DNA from: Colletes latitarsis
Taxonomy: Eukaryota > Arthropoda > Insecta > Hymenoptera > Colletidae
Assembly: GCF_051014445.1 (NCBI RefSeq)
Contig: NW_027488368.1
Coordinates: 496,001-560,000, forward strand
Direction: 5' to 3'
Length of the DNA: 64,000 bases
The notes under the pieces are model-generated. The model saw only the letters and a list, made by a program, of their open reading frames with translations. It did no database searches and was not told where the DNA came from. This document shows positions 25,095 through 33,777 of this stretch, in pieces. A program made the translations under genes and the position numbers. Positions within the stretch are counted from its first letter, which is position 1. Every line of letters begins with the position of its first letter.

Positions 25095-28000
25095 TTAGTG
25101 GCGGCTGCGAGCCCCAACTCGCAACCGCCCGCGACCCCGTTTCCACCCCTCGGCGGCCGGGCGTTCATGGCCGCACCAGACCGCCGAGGGTGCCTCCCCT
25201 TGCGTCGGACCGGTAGGGGGAGGCACTCCTACCCCCAACCGGTCCGACCCGGCGCCGCCTGGCGGGAGGAGGGTCCCCTCAGGACCCCCCTCCCAGCCTA
25301 GGTCATCCGCCACGCCGAGGCGGTCGCCCGCGACGTCTCGCGAGCGGGCGACGACCTCGGGCCACCGCACGAGCGCGAGCTTCAGCGCGCGCTGAAGCTC
25401 GCGCTCCCTCCCCGCGGCCTCCTTCTGCAACATTACGTTCTCGCAGAAGGAGGCCACGGCCCTCCACTTCTCCTCGCTGCCGAGCATGGCGCGCACCACG
25501 CCCGGCAGCGAGACATCCCGCCCGACGGCGCCGACCAGGACACGGCTCTCCCCCTCCCACGCGGGGCATACCTCCAGGGTATGATCCGCCGTGTCCTGCT
25601 CAGCGTCGCAGTGGCAGCAACGCGCCGTCGGCTCCTTCCCTATCCGGCACAGGTATCTTCCGAAGCTGCCATGCCCGGAAAATACCTGTGCCATCCGGTA
25701 GGTGAGGCTGCCATGGCCTCTGTCCAGCCACTCCTTCAGGAGTGGCCGAACCGCCCCGACAGTCCGGTGCCCCGTGGTTGGCAGAGCCAGCCGCTCCTGC
25801 CACGCGAGCAACACGGACTGCCGGGCCTGGCGCTTCAAATCGCCCCAAGCAGGTTCCTGCCCGCCCGGGACCGCCCCCACCCCTGCGCGACGGTCGACGC
25901 GGTGCCGGTACATCTCCGCGTGCGACCGCGCGAGCAGGTCCATGGGCGGCATCCCCGCTAGAACCGTCGCCGCCCCATGTGACATGGTCCGATACCCGCG
26001 GACGACCCTGAGCGCCATGCGCCTCTGCACCCGACGCAGCATAGTCATGCTGCGCCGGGAGGCAGCCAGGTCGTCCGCCCAGACGGGGGCCCCGTATAGG
26101 GCCACCGACTGGACCATTGCCACATAGAGGCGACGAACTCGGCCCGCCGGGCCCCCCAGGTTGGGCAGGATCCGGCCCAGAGCCGCAACCATCCTTTCCA
26201 ACCGGGGGACCAGGCAGCGGAAATGCTCCTCGAAACGCCAGTGGCTATCGAGGATCAGCCCTAGATACCTGATCTGGGGCTTCACCTCGATGTCAGCCCC
26301 ACCCACCCGGATCAGAGGTGGTGGCGGATCCTGCCGAGGTGAATGAAACGCAATCACCTCGGTCTTATGGACCGCCACCGTCATCCCCATCCCCCTGATC
26401 CGGTCGACGACGCGTTGCGACCCCTCCTCCGCGCGACGCATGGCCCTCCCCCAGTGCGCCCCGACGGCCAGCACCAGTGTGTCATCCGCATAACACACCG
26501 TGCTGACGCCGTCGGGGAGGCCGGCCCGCAACACCGAGTCGTACGCGATGTTCCACAGGAGTGGCCCGAGGACCGACCCCTGCGGAACACCGCAGTACAC
26601 CTCCCTCCGCATATCACCATCCCGGCCCGGATACTCGATCCACCTGCCGCGGAGATAATCCCCGACGACCGCCCTGAGACAAGGGGGGACTCGATGATAT
26701 TCGAGTCCCCTCCTTATCTCTTCCCAGGGGAGGGTGTTAAAGGCATTGGCAATATCCAAGGATATTGCCAATGCCACCCCTCCCTGGGAGACGGCCGCCC
26801 CCGAGAGGGCCCTCACACGACCTATCGCGTCGATAGTCGATCGGCCCCCCCGGAAACCGAACTGGCAGTCGGCCAGACCGGGATCACCCCGCGACAGGTG
26901 CTCGACGAGGCGGGCAGCAATCACACGCTCGAAGAGCTTGCCCACCTCGTCGAGGAGACAAATGGGCCGGTATGCGGAGGGAGACTCCGCGGGCCGACCC
27001 TCCTTCCGGAGGAGGACCATCCTCGCCACCTTCCAACTGGGGGGGAATCGCCCGTCCCTCAGGCAGCGGTCGAACAACCGCCTGAGGTCGGCCCCAAGGA
27101 CGCCCTGGGTCAAGACCCAAACCCGGCCGGGCACACCATCCGGACCCGGGGCCGTGTTACGAACCCCGAGCCGTCTGATGGCCGCTGCCAGCTCCTCCTG
27201 CGTGACCCCCAGCTCGGCCGTCCACTCCACTGGGACAGCCGCCGCCGCCGGAGGACGCGGTCCCCTCTCCCCAATTGGGAAGAGTGTATTGACCACGTCC
27301 TCCAGCAGCCGGGGGTCAAGACCCTCGGTGACGGGGGGCGCCCACGGGCGGAGCTTATTCAGCACCACCTTATATGGGCGCCCCCATGGATCGTCATCAA
27401 GGGTCTGGAGGAGCTCCTTCCATGCCTGGGTCTTGGCCCGTTTGATGGCGACCTGCAGAGCAACCCGCGCCACGCGGTATGCTCCATACAGGTCATCAGC
27501 TGCCCTCGCTCGCGCCACGCCGTCGCCTGTACGTTGACGACGGCGCGCGCAGGTGTACTGGCGTCGGGCGCGGACAGTCGCGACTCGCAACTCCGCGATC
27601 GCGTCCGACCACCAGTACACCGCCCGGCGAGGAGAAGCCCGCCCGACCCGAGGCATCGCCGCGTCGCAAATACCCGCGACCAATACTCCGAGCCGGGCGA
27701 CCTCCTCCTCTATGCTCGGCAACTCGGCCGCTCCCTGCGGCCAAGTTGCAGCGAGGGCAGCTGCCATCAGGGCGTCCTTGTCCAGGCGCCGAAGCGCCCA
27801 GCGGCGTGGTGGGGTGCCACGCAGGCGGCCGTGTCGGGATGCACTCGCGGCGGCAGAGACCTCCATCCGGATGTACCGGTGATCGGAGAGTGTCTCTGCC
27901 CCCGCGACCACGTGCCAACCCGACACCATGCGCACGGCGTTGGGGGTCGCGAATCCAACATCCACGATGGACCCCCCATATCGCCGCACGCATGTGTGCT

Positions 28001-28484
28001 CCGACCCCCGGTTCAATACCCGGAGGTCGAGCCCCGCCGCCCAATCGCCCAGGATCCCGCCGCGAACGGTGGTCCTGGGGGATCCCCAAGCCACCGACTT
28101 GGCATTAAAATCCCCCAGGACCAGCACCGGCCGGGCCGCGAAGCGCTGCACGCATGCCGCGACCTCGGCCAAGTACAGCTCGAACGCAGCGTGACCGCTA
28201 CGGGGCGAAATGTAGCACCCCACCACAGCGACTCCCCCCCAGTCCACGGCGACGAATCCCCGACCGCGCTCCAACAAGGAGAACGGTGGGGACCCGTCGC
28301 CCCCTCCCCATACCGTCGCCACCAAGCCGTCCGCGTCGCCCACCCAATGAGGGTGATCAGGGACGCGGTACGGCTCGGCGGCGACCGCCAGGACAACCCC
28401 CCACTCCGCGAGGACTTGGGACATCAAGTCCTGTGCTGCGCGGCAGTGGTTGAGGTTGGCCTGGAGGAGGAGGCGGGGCGGCAT
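25095..28484 (-). CDS. ORF2 protein: APE endonuclease - reverse transcriptase (element 2)
   Basis: 1129 codons, no internal stop. The N-terminal APE-like endonuclease (about residues 1-230) shows QANLNH (8-13), AEPY (36-39), LGDFNAKS (123-130) and SDHR (200-203), the expected metal and catalytic positions; it would nick the target. Reverse transcriptase (about 470-760) shows PSAYRPICLLDEVGKLFERV-type motifs (from 502), GFRGGRST (543-550), SLDIANAFN (575-583, Asp577), GVPQGSVLGP (632-641) and YADD (665-668). A C-terminal CCHC motif has C956, C959, H968 and C973. The start ATG (28482-28484) overlaps the ORF1 stop as TAATG, suggesting coupled re-initiation. The last ~95 residues are in a different frame from elements 1 and 3, because this copy has one base fewer at the centre of a palindrome at 25371-25406. 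Otherwise it looks competent. Confidence 0.95.
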   Translation of the reverse strand: MPPRLLLQANLNHCRAAQDLMSQVLAEWGVVLAVAAEPYRVPDHPHWVGDADGLVATVWGGGDGSPPFSLLERGRGFVAVDWGGVAVVGCYISPRSGHAAFELYLAEVAACVQRFAARPVLVLGDFNAKSVAWGSPRTTVRGGILGDWAAGLDLRVLNRGSEHTCVRRYGGSIVDVGFATPNAVRMVSGWHVVAGAETLSDHRYIRMEVSAAASASRHGRLRGTPPRRWALRRLDKDALMAAALAATWPQGAAELPSIEEEVARLGVLVAGICDAAMPRVGRASPRRAVYWWSDAIAELRVATVRARRQYTCARRRQRTGDGVARARAADDLYGAYRVARVALQVAIKRAKTQAWKELLQTLDDDPWGRPYKVVLNKLRPWAPPVTEGLDPRLLEDVVNTLFPIGERGPRPPAAAAVPVEWTAELGVTQEELAAAIRRLGVRNTAPGPDGVPGRVWVLTQGVLGADLRRLFDRCLRDGRFPPSWKVARMVLLRKEGRPAESPSAYRPICLLDEVGKLFERVIAARLVEHLSRGDPGLADCQFGFRGGRSTIDAIGRVRALSGAAVSQGGVALAISLDIANAFNTLPWEEIRRGLEYHRVPPCLRAVVGDYLRGRWIEYPGRDGDMRREVYCGVPQGSVLGPLLWNIAYDSVLRAGLPDGVSTVCYADDTLVLAVGAHWGRAMRRAEEGSQRVVDRIRGMGMTVAVHKTEVIAFHSPRQDPPPPLIRVGGADIEVKPQIRYLGLILDSHWRFEEHFRCLVPRLERMVAALGRILPNLGGPAGRVRRLYVAMVQSVALYGAPVWADDLAASRRSMTMLRRVQRRMALRVVRGYRTMSHGAATVLAGMPPMDLLARSHAEMYRHRVDRRAGVGAVPGGQEPAWGDLKRQARQSVLLAWQERLALPTTGHRTVGAVRPLLKEWLDRGHGSLTYRMAQVFSGHGSFGRYLCRIGKEPTARCCHCDAEQDTADHTLEVCPAWEGESRVLVGAVGRDVSLPGVVRAMLGSEEKWRAVASFCENVMLQKEAAGRERELQRALKLALVRWPEVVARSRDVAGDRLGVADDLGWEGGPEGTLLPPGGAGSDRLGVGVPPPTGPTQGEAPSAVWCGHERPAAEGWKRGRGRLRVGARSRH
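25371..25406. repeat. 36-bp perfect palindrome near the end of ORF2 (element 2)
   Basis: The left half GAGCGCGAGCTTCAGCGC is followed with no spacer by its exact reverse complement. In element 3 the same site (47300-47336) is 37 bp with 17-bp arms around CGC. In element 1 (5264-5294) it has 14-bp arms around GCG. The missing central base in element 2 changes the ORF2 C-terminal frame. Confidence 0.95.
26685..26710. repeat. 10-bp-arm inverted repeat inside the ORF2 reverse transcriptase
   Basis: GGGGACTCGA (26685-26694), loop TGATAT, TCGAGTCCCC (26701-26710). Also present in element 3. It lies about 30 bp from the larger hairpin at 26742-26775, so the ORF2 RNA may fold into two adjacent stem-loops here. 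Confidence 0.85.
26742..26775. repeat. 16-bp-arm hairpin over reverse transcriptase motif A (element 2)
   Basis: GGCATTGGCAATATCC (26742-26757), spacer AA, then the exact reverse complement GGATATTGCCAATGCC (26760-26775). It covers the codons for ALAISLDIANA, which include catalytic Asp577 of motif A. The same perfect hairpin is at 48672-48705 in element 3. Confidence 0.95.
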
Positions 28485-28486
28485 TA
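28482..28486 (-). promoter_or_regulatory. TAATG stop-start overlap between ORF1 and ORF2 (element 2)
   Basis: On the minus strand the ORF1 stop TAA shares its last A with the ORF2 start ATG. The same arrangement in silkworm SART1 was reported to support ORF2 translation by termination-reinitiation coupling. Coupling in this element is inferred. The arrangement is conserved in element 3 (50412-50416). Confidence 0.85.
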
Positions 28487-30361
28487 ATTAATGGCCGCGC
28501 CAGCCTCCTCCCGGCCGTCCGTCCCCGTAGCACCGTCCACCTCCATGGAGGACGATGCCACCGCCCCCGGCACCGGAGCCGGTGCAGCCCGCCTCTTCCT
28601 CTCCTTCCGGGAGGGGGGGGAGCACTTCTTGCTCCCCACCCTGTGATCGGCTGGCCTCCCCATGTCCGCACACAGCGGGCAGTGGGGGGCCGCCGAGCAC
28701 TGGCTCGCACGGTGCTCTTTGGCACCGCAGCGGTAACACTGACCGCTGCGGTCCACCGGCGAGGTGCACCACTGCCTCACGTGCCCCAATTCGAGGCAGC
28801 GGTGACACTGGAGCGGGCGCGGCGCGAGGATTTCCACTCGCGCCGAAACCCACCCCACCCACACCCTCCCGGATTCCGCCACCTTACGGGCGGCGGAGAG
28901 GGGGCACCGGGCCCACACCGACCCGAGGCCGGAGGGCGACCTGCGGATCTCTCCGATCCGCAGGTCCTCCACAGGACAGTCCCCCGCCCTCGCAAGGGCA
29001 CGGGACACATCCTGTGCGCTGACCGAGTCGTCCAGCCCACAAACGCGCATCTCCGTGCGCTTCGTGGGCCGGGCGACCCGGACACCTCGCTCGCCCAGCT
29101 GCTCCCGGAGCCTCTGGGCGAGACGATCCGCCTTCGCGCCGCCTTCTGCACCGGGGATCTCCAGCAAGAGACCCCCGGTCACGGCCCTCTTCGCCCTCAC
29201 GGAGGCGATGCCCAGCTCTTCCAGGGAGATATTCTCCCTGGCGAGCCGCATCGCCTCCGCGAGGGTCAGGTCGCCCCCCTGCGCAACGGTCAGCGTCACC
29301 GCTGCCGTTTTTGGGGGACGACCTGGTCGTGCCTTCCCGACCTTCGCGGCCTTTACCTTGGCCGCCGGCGGCGGAGGCGGAGGCTGCGGTTGCGAGGCCT
29401 TCCTCGCCGCCCGCTTCGCCTTCCGCCCCACCACCTCACTCCACGCCACCCCCCCTTGGGAGGGTGCCGTGGAGGACGCGACCACCGCGACCACGGGTAC
29501 ACCACCTCCCTTGGGGGTCGCGACCCGGGGCCCTGGTGCCGCAACGCTGGGCGGAGCCTTCACTCCGCCCTTCTTTGCCTTCCCCGACTGTACCGGAACA
29601 GGTCGTGGAGGCACCGCCTTCCTGCTGACCGCTCTTCCGGCGAAGAGCTCCTCCCGGAAGGCGGCCAGCTTGCCATCAATCATGTCCCCAATCCTCCTCA
29701 GAAGATCGTCTTCTGAGGAGGACGGGGACTTCTTCACGGGCGGAGTGCGGGTGGAGGGGCCCGCGGTGCCCCGCACCACTGCCGCCGCACTCCGCTTATT
29801 TACCTCCGCCGAGGGACGCGGCGGTGGAGGAGGAGGGAGGATGGGAGGGAGGGCCGCGCTGTTCCACAGCGCCTCTGCCCTCCTCCTCCCCTGTCGCTCC
29901 TCCTCCAACAGGAGCTGCAGACGGGCGTTCCGCCCTCTGAGCTCCCGCGCCGCCTCCATCAATTCCTCCGCCGCGGCCTTCAGGGCCTCCGCGCCACCGC
30001 TTTTCTGCCCCTTAAAGGCGCAGGCAGCGGCGACTTTCTCCACCCGCCTCAGGGACGAGGAGATCCTCTCCGATATCTCCTCGGTCACCTCGTCCCTGAG
30101 GCAACTCAGCCTCACCGACGGGCTCATCGCCCCGCCCACCTCGACGACGGCCTGCCCCGTCCTCTTCCTCTTAGAGCCTATGTGGCTCGTGCTGGAGGAG
30201 AAGGACGAGACCGACGCCGTCTCGTCGTCCTCCTCCACCCTCCACGAAGCCGGACCTGGCGCTGAGTGGGGCGCGAGCGCCGCCAACCTAACCCCAACCC
30301 CGTCTCCGTCCTCCCCAACCGACAAAACCCGCCCCATCCCCATTTTATTTTCTGTGTCCAT
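28484..30361 (-). CDS. ORF1 Gag-like RNA-binding protein, three CCHC knuckles (element 2)
   Basis: 625 codons from the ATG at 30359-30361. The frame stays open upstream, but the first ATG aligned with element 3 (followed by a shared GMGR) is this one. The N-terminal part is low complexity, with KRKR at about residues 64-67, a possible nuclear signal. An alanine- and glutamate-rich helical stretch at about 108-165 is a likely coiled coil for self-association. A proline- and lysine-rich linker follows, then the conserved R1-clade Gag region (about 355-515). Three zinc knuckles come next: CHRCLELGHVRQWC (519-532), CYRCGAKEHRASQC (542-555) and a longer C-x2-C...H...C one (561-580). The protein is expected to coat element RNA and help bring it to the telomere-like target; that is inferred from the family. 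Compared with element 3 it has three extra residues (LGE) near residue 422. Confidence 0.95.
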   Translation of the reverse strand: MDTENKMGMGRVLSVGEDGDGVGVRLAALAPHSAPGPASWRVEEDDETASVSSFSSSTSHIGSKRKRTGQAVVEVGGAMSPSVRLSCLRDEVTEEISERISSSLRRVEKVAAACAFKGQKSGGAEALKAAAEELMEAARELRGRNARLQLLLEEERQGRRRAEALWNSAALPPILPPPPPPRPSAEVNKRSAAAVVRGTAGPSTRTPPVKKSPSSSEDDLLRRIGDMIDGKLAAFREELFAGRAVSRKAVPPRPVPVQSGKAKKGGVKAPPSVAAPGPRVATPKGGGVPVVAVVASSTAPSQGGVAWSEVVGRKAKRAARKASQPQPPPPPPAAKVKAAKVGKARPGRPPKTAAVTLTVAQGGDLTLAEAMRLARENISLEELGIASVRAKRAVTGGLLLEIPGAEGGAKADRLAQRLREQLGERGVRVARPTKRTEMRVCGLDDSVSAQDVSRALARAGDCPVEDLRIGEIRRSPSGLGSVWARCPLSAARKVAESGRVWVGWVSARVEILAPRPLQCHRCLELGHVRQWCTSPVDRSGQCYRCGAKEHRASQCSAAPHCPLCADMGRPADHRVGSKKCSPPSRKERKRRAAPAPVPGAVASSSMEVDGATGTDGREEAGAAIN

Positions 30362-30745
30362 AAAAATCCCACGAGATGGTCGGAAATAAAGGTCCACCCG
30401 GGCAGAGCCGCCTTACCCGGGTAAGCCTAATACTCCGGGGGTTCGGCAGGTTCCCCGGAGGTGGTCGCTTGGGATTGGGCCTTCTCCCCCAACCATGCAT
30501 CCCATCGCCGCGCACCATAGCTTAGGATTGGAGGGCGATTTTATAGAGTCGCCATACTCGTGGCCCAGGCGGTTAAGCCAAGACCCCCGTTCCTCCTGCC
30601 GTCACGTACCATTCACAAAACCAATAGGGAATTGTGAATGGGTCGTTGTGACGACCAACAGGAGGCTTACGGTGTGTGTATGACTCGGGTACCCCGGGTT
30701 CGTTAAGCCCGTACTGCAGCTGAAAGGCTGGCAGCCCCTGAGGGG
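30362..30745 (-). promoter_or_regulatory. 5' untranslated and presumptive internal promoter region of element 2
   Basis: 384 bp, nearly identical in element 3. It begins YCCCTCAGGGGCTGCC next to the target. It contains a 74-bp compound inverted repeat (30592-30665) and an 8-bp stem CTCCGGGG/CCCCGGAG (30433-30440 and 30453-30460). It also has a TATAAAA string on the element strand (30539-30545), about 200 bp from the element start. Non-LTR elements use internal promoters near the 5' end; I cannot locate the start site. A short antisense frame at 30495-30683 is conserved only because the DNA is; I do not call it a gene. Confidence 0.75.
30592..30665. repeat. Compound stem-loop in the element 2 5' untranslated region
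   Basis: Three nested stems: CCTCCTG (30592-30598) with CAGGAGG (30659-30665); CGTCAC (30600-30605) with GTGACG (30648-30653); CATTCACAA (30610-30618) with TTGTGAATG (30632-30640). The apical loop is 13 nt. Conserved at 52514-52587 in element 3. Confidence 0.92.
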
Positions 30746-33469
30746 ATCCCAGACATAACTTGCGTTATCCTCTAAAATATTGATAGAAACCAGGTTTAAT
30801 TGGCAGTTTCAGTGTGGCACCACTTTACTACGTGATCCAAAGCAGAAAAAACCCTCGATGAGGTCAACATGTATGTTAAAACTGCGAAAGTATGACCCTG
30901 ATGAGGGCATATCCCAGGCCTAACCTAGACCTAACATGCGTTATCCTCTAAAATATTGATCGAAACCAGGGTTAATCGACTGTTTCAGTGTGGTACTACA
31001 TTACTACGTGATGCAATCCAGAAAAAGCCCAGGATCTAGCCATCAAGTATGAGAAATATGCGAAAGTATGATCCTGACGAAGGCAAATCCTAGACCTAAC
31101 CTAGACATAACATGCCTTATCCTCTAAAATATTAATCGAAACCAGGTTTAATGGAATGTTTCAGTCTGGTACCACATTACTACGTGATCCAAAACCAGAA
31201 AAATCCCAGGATCTGTTAAACATGTATGTGAAAAACGCGAAAGTATGGGCCTGATGAGGGCAAATCCCAGACCTATCCCAGACCTAACATGCGTTATCCT
31301 CTAAAATATTGATCGAAACCAGGTTTAATTGACTGTTTCAGTGTGGTACCACATTACTGCGTGATCCAATCCAGAAATAGCCGAGGATCCGTTCAACAAG
31401 TATGAGAAGAATGCGAAAGTATGAGTCTGATGGGTGAAAATCCCAGACCTATCCCAGACCTAACATGCGTTATCCTCTAAAATATTGGTCGAAACCAGAG
31501 TTAATTGACTGTTTCAGTGTGGTTCTACATTACTACGTGATCCAATCCAGAAAAAGCTCAGGATCTAGCCATCAAGTATGAGAAATATGCGAAAGAATGA
31601 GCCTGATGAGAGCAAATCCCAGACCTAACCTAGACCTAACATGTGTTATCCTCAAAAATATTGATCGAAACCAGGTTTATTGGACTGTTTCAGTGTGGTA
31701 CAACAATAATACGTGATCCAATCCAGAAAGAGCCCAGGATCTAGCCATGAAGTATTAGAAATATGCGAAAGTATGAGCCTGATGAGGGTAAATCCCAGGC
31801 GTAACCTAGACATAACATGCGTTATCCTCTAAAATATTGATGGAAACCAGGTTTAATTGACTGTTTCAGTGTGGTACTACATTACTACGTGATGCAATCC
31901 AGAAATAGCCCAGGATCTAGCCATGAAGTATGAGAAATATGCGAAAGTATGAGCCTGATGAGGGCAATTCCTAGACCTAACCCAGGCCTAACATGCGTTA
32001 TCCTCAAAGATATTGATCGAAACCAGGTTTAATGGACTGTTTCAGTGTGGTACCACATTACTACGTGATCCGAATCAGAAAAAACCCAGGATCTGTTCAA
32101 CAAGTATGTGAAAAACGCGAAAGTATGAGCCTGATGAGGGCATATCCCAGCCCTATCCCAGACCTAACATGCGTTATCTTCTAAAATATTGATCGAAACC
32201 AGGTTTAATGGACTGTTTCCGTGTGGTACCACATTACTACGTGATCCAAACCAGAAAAAGCCCAGAATCTGCCCATCAAGTATGAGAAATATGCGAAAGT
32301 ACGAGCCTGATGAGAGCAAATCCCTTACCTAACCTAGACCTAACATGAATTATTCTCTAAAATATTGATCGAAACCAGGTTTTATGGACTGTTTCAGTGT
32401 GGTACCACATTACTACGTGATCCAAACCAGAAAAAACCCAGGATCTGTTCAACAAGTATGTGAAAAACGAGAAAGTATGAGCCTGATGGGGGCAAATCCC
32501 AGACATACCCTAGACCTAACATGAATTATTCTCTAACATATTGATCGAAACCAGGTTTAATGGACTGTTTCAGTGTGGTGCCACATTACTACGTGATCCA
32601 AACCAGAAAAAACGCAGGATCTGTTCAACAAGTATGTGAAAAACGCGAAAGTATAAGCCTGATGAGGGCTAATCCCAGACCAATCCCAGACATAACTTGC
32701 GTTATCCTCTAAAATATTGATCGTAACCAGGTTTAATTGACAGTTTTAGTGTGGCACCACTTTACTACGTGATCCAAAGCAGAAAAAACCCTCGATGAGG
32801 TCAACATGTATGTTAAACCTGCGAAAGTATGACCCTGATGAGGGCATATCCCAGGCCTAACCTAGACCTAACATGCGTTATCCTCTAAAATATTGATCGA
32901 AACCAAGGTTAATCGACTGTTTCAGTGTGGTACTACATTACTACGTGATCCAATCTAGAAAAAGCCCAGGATCTAGCCATCAAGTATGAGAAATATGCGA
33001 AAGTACGAGCCTGATGAGAGCAAATCCCAGATCTAACCTAGACCTAACATGCGTTATGCTCAAACATATTGATCGAAACCAGGTTTAATTGATTGTTTCA
33101 GTGTGGTACCACATTACTACGTGATCCACACCAGAAAAAACCCAAGACCCGTTCAACAAGTAGGTGAAAAACGCGAAAATATGAGCCTGATGAGGGCAAA
33201 TCCCAGACCTATCCCAGACATAACTTGCGTTATCCTCTAAAATATTGATCGAAACCAGGTTGAATTGACTGTTTCAGTGTTGTACCACATTACTACGTGA
33301 TCCAAAGCAGAAAAGACCCTGGATTAGGTCAACATGTATGTTAAAACTGCGAAAGTATGACCCTGATGAGGCCAAATCCCAGGCCTAACCTAGACCTAAC
33401 ATGCGTTATCCTGAAAAATATTGATCGAAACCTGGTTTAATCGACTGTCTCAGTGTGGTACCACATTAC
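30746..33469 (-). repeat. 176-bp satellite array, block C (G-rich strand on -)
   Basis: About 15.5 monomers of the same family, reversed relative to blocks A and B. The + strand here reads CCCAGACCTAACC...GGTTTCAGT-type order. A segment from 30746 repeats at an offset of 1937 bp (11 monomers) near 32683. The AACATGTATGTT monomer variant (GCAGAAAAAACCCTCGATGAGG), almost absent from the left arm, appears here at about 30840, 32780 and 33310. The block ends at ACATTAC, the target of the LTR element. No genes. Confidence 0.96.
33466..33469. repeat. Target-site duplication TTAC, LTR element (left)
   Basis: TTAC precedes the TG of the left LTR and recurs at 38301-38304 after the CA of the right LTR. 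The uninterrupted paralogue at about 41991-42003 reads CACATTACTATGT, which confirms the 4-bp duplication. Confidence 0.9.
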
Positions 33470-33777
33470 TGTAGGGATATGGTTATGTAATAACAATTTA
33501 GATATTATCCCTTGTAATTTCGGTGCTCACACAAGTTTTTAATGTCACAATTTCTCTCAATGACACATTCAAATCCAACACACTGAACTCATCCCTTTAT
33601 CGTTCGCTTTCTTATATTTCGGTTCTCGCTCTCGTTCATTGCCACACCGATTTCGGCCCTTTACACATCTCTCGCTCGCGCGTACGCTCTCACTCTCTCT
33701 CACTCTCTCTCACTCTCGCTCTCGCGGTCGCTTGCCTTTCGGCAGTGTTTATCTTCGCGATTCTTTCATCACCCACA
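33470..33777 (-). repeat. 3' LTR of the Ty3/gypsy element
   Basis: On the + strand it starts TGTAGGG and ends CCCACA, giving the usual TG...CA ends and short terminal inverted repeats. On the element strand it carries a GAGAGTGAGAGAGAGTGAGAG-like purine tract (33685-33727) followed, about 70 bp on, by an ATATAAG string (33612-33618). This could be a GAGA-element plus TATA-type promoter when in the 5' LTR. No canonical AATAAA was seen. The last codons and stop of Gag-Pol lie inside this LTR. Confidence 0.95.

Larger units (their letters stand above)
24765..30745 (-). mobile_element. R1-clade non-LTR retrotransposon, full length (element 2), SART-like
   Basis: A 5.98-kb GC-rich element read right to left: 5' untranslated region, ORF1, ORF2, 3' untranslated region, poly(A) of 21 nt (poly(T) at 24765-24785). 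ORF1 and ORF2 are both uninterrupted. The APE-type endonuclease, YADD reverse transcriptase and three ORF1 zinc knuckles place it in the R1 clade. The TAATG stop-start overlap and insertion in telomere-like sequence resemble SART1; the exact family needs a tree. The 5' flank (right side) is ATCCCAGACATAACTTGCG, the same target as element 3. The 3' flank (left side) is satellite in the opposite orientation, with no matching target duplication. Element 3 is nearly identical (about 98-99% in the ORF2 residues compared). Confidence 0.95.

Noticed and set aside
26343..28487. 714-codon antisense open frame across ORF2 (also at 48273-50417)
   Set aside because: It is the complementary strand of a GC-rich coding region that rarely uses codons whose complement is a stop. 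It has no recognisable domain and is explained as a shadow of ORF2.
29055..30389. 444-codon antisense open frame across ORF1 (485 codons at 50985-52442)
   Set aside because: Shadow of the GC-rich ORF1; low complexity, no domains.
30362..30397. 12-residue N-terminal extension of element 2 ORF1
   Set aside because: It would start at GTG; the first ATG (30361) aligns with the element 3 start.
30495..30683. 62-codon frame conserved in both full-length R1-clade elements (also 52417-52605)
   Set aside because: It is antisense to the 5' untranslated region and overlaps the compound hairpin; identity follows from DNA identity of the copies.
24765..30745. Element 2 as an rDNA-specific R1 copy
   Set aside because: The flanks are satellite, not 28S rRNA sequence, and the target is the telomere-like motif.
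30700..30745. tRNA-like or confirmed HDV ribozyme structure at the element 5' end
   Set aside because: No B box or cloverleaf was found, and I could not complete the ribozyme pseudoknot by eye; kept only as a test in the findings.
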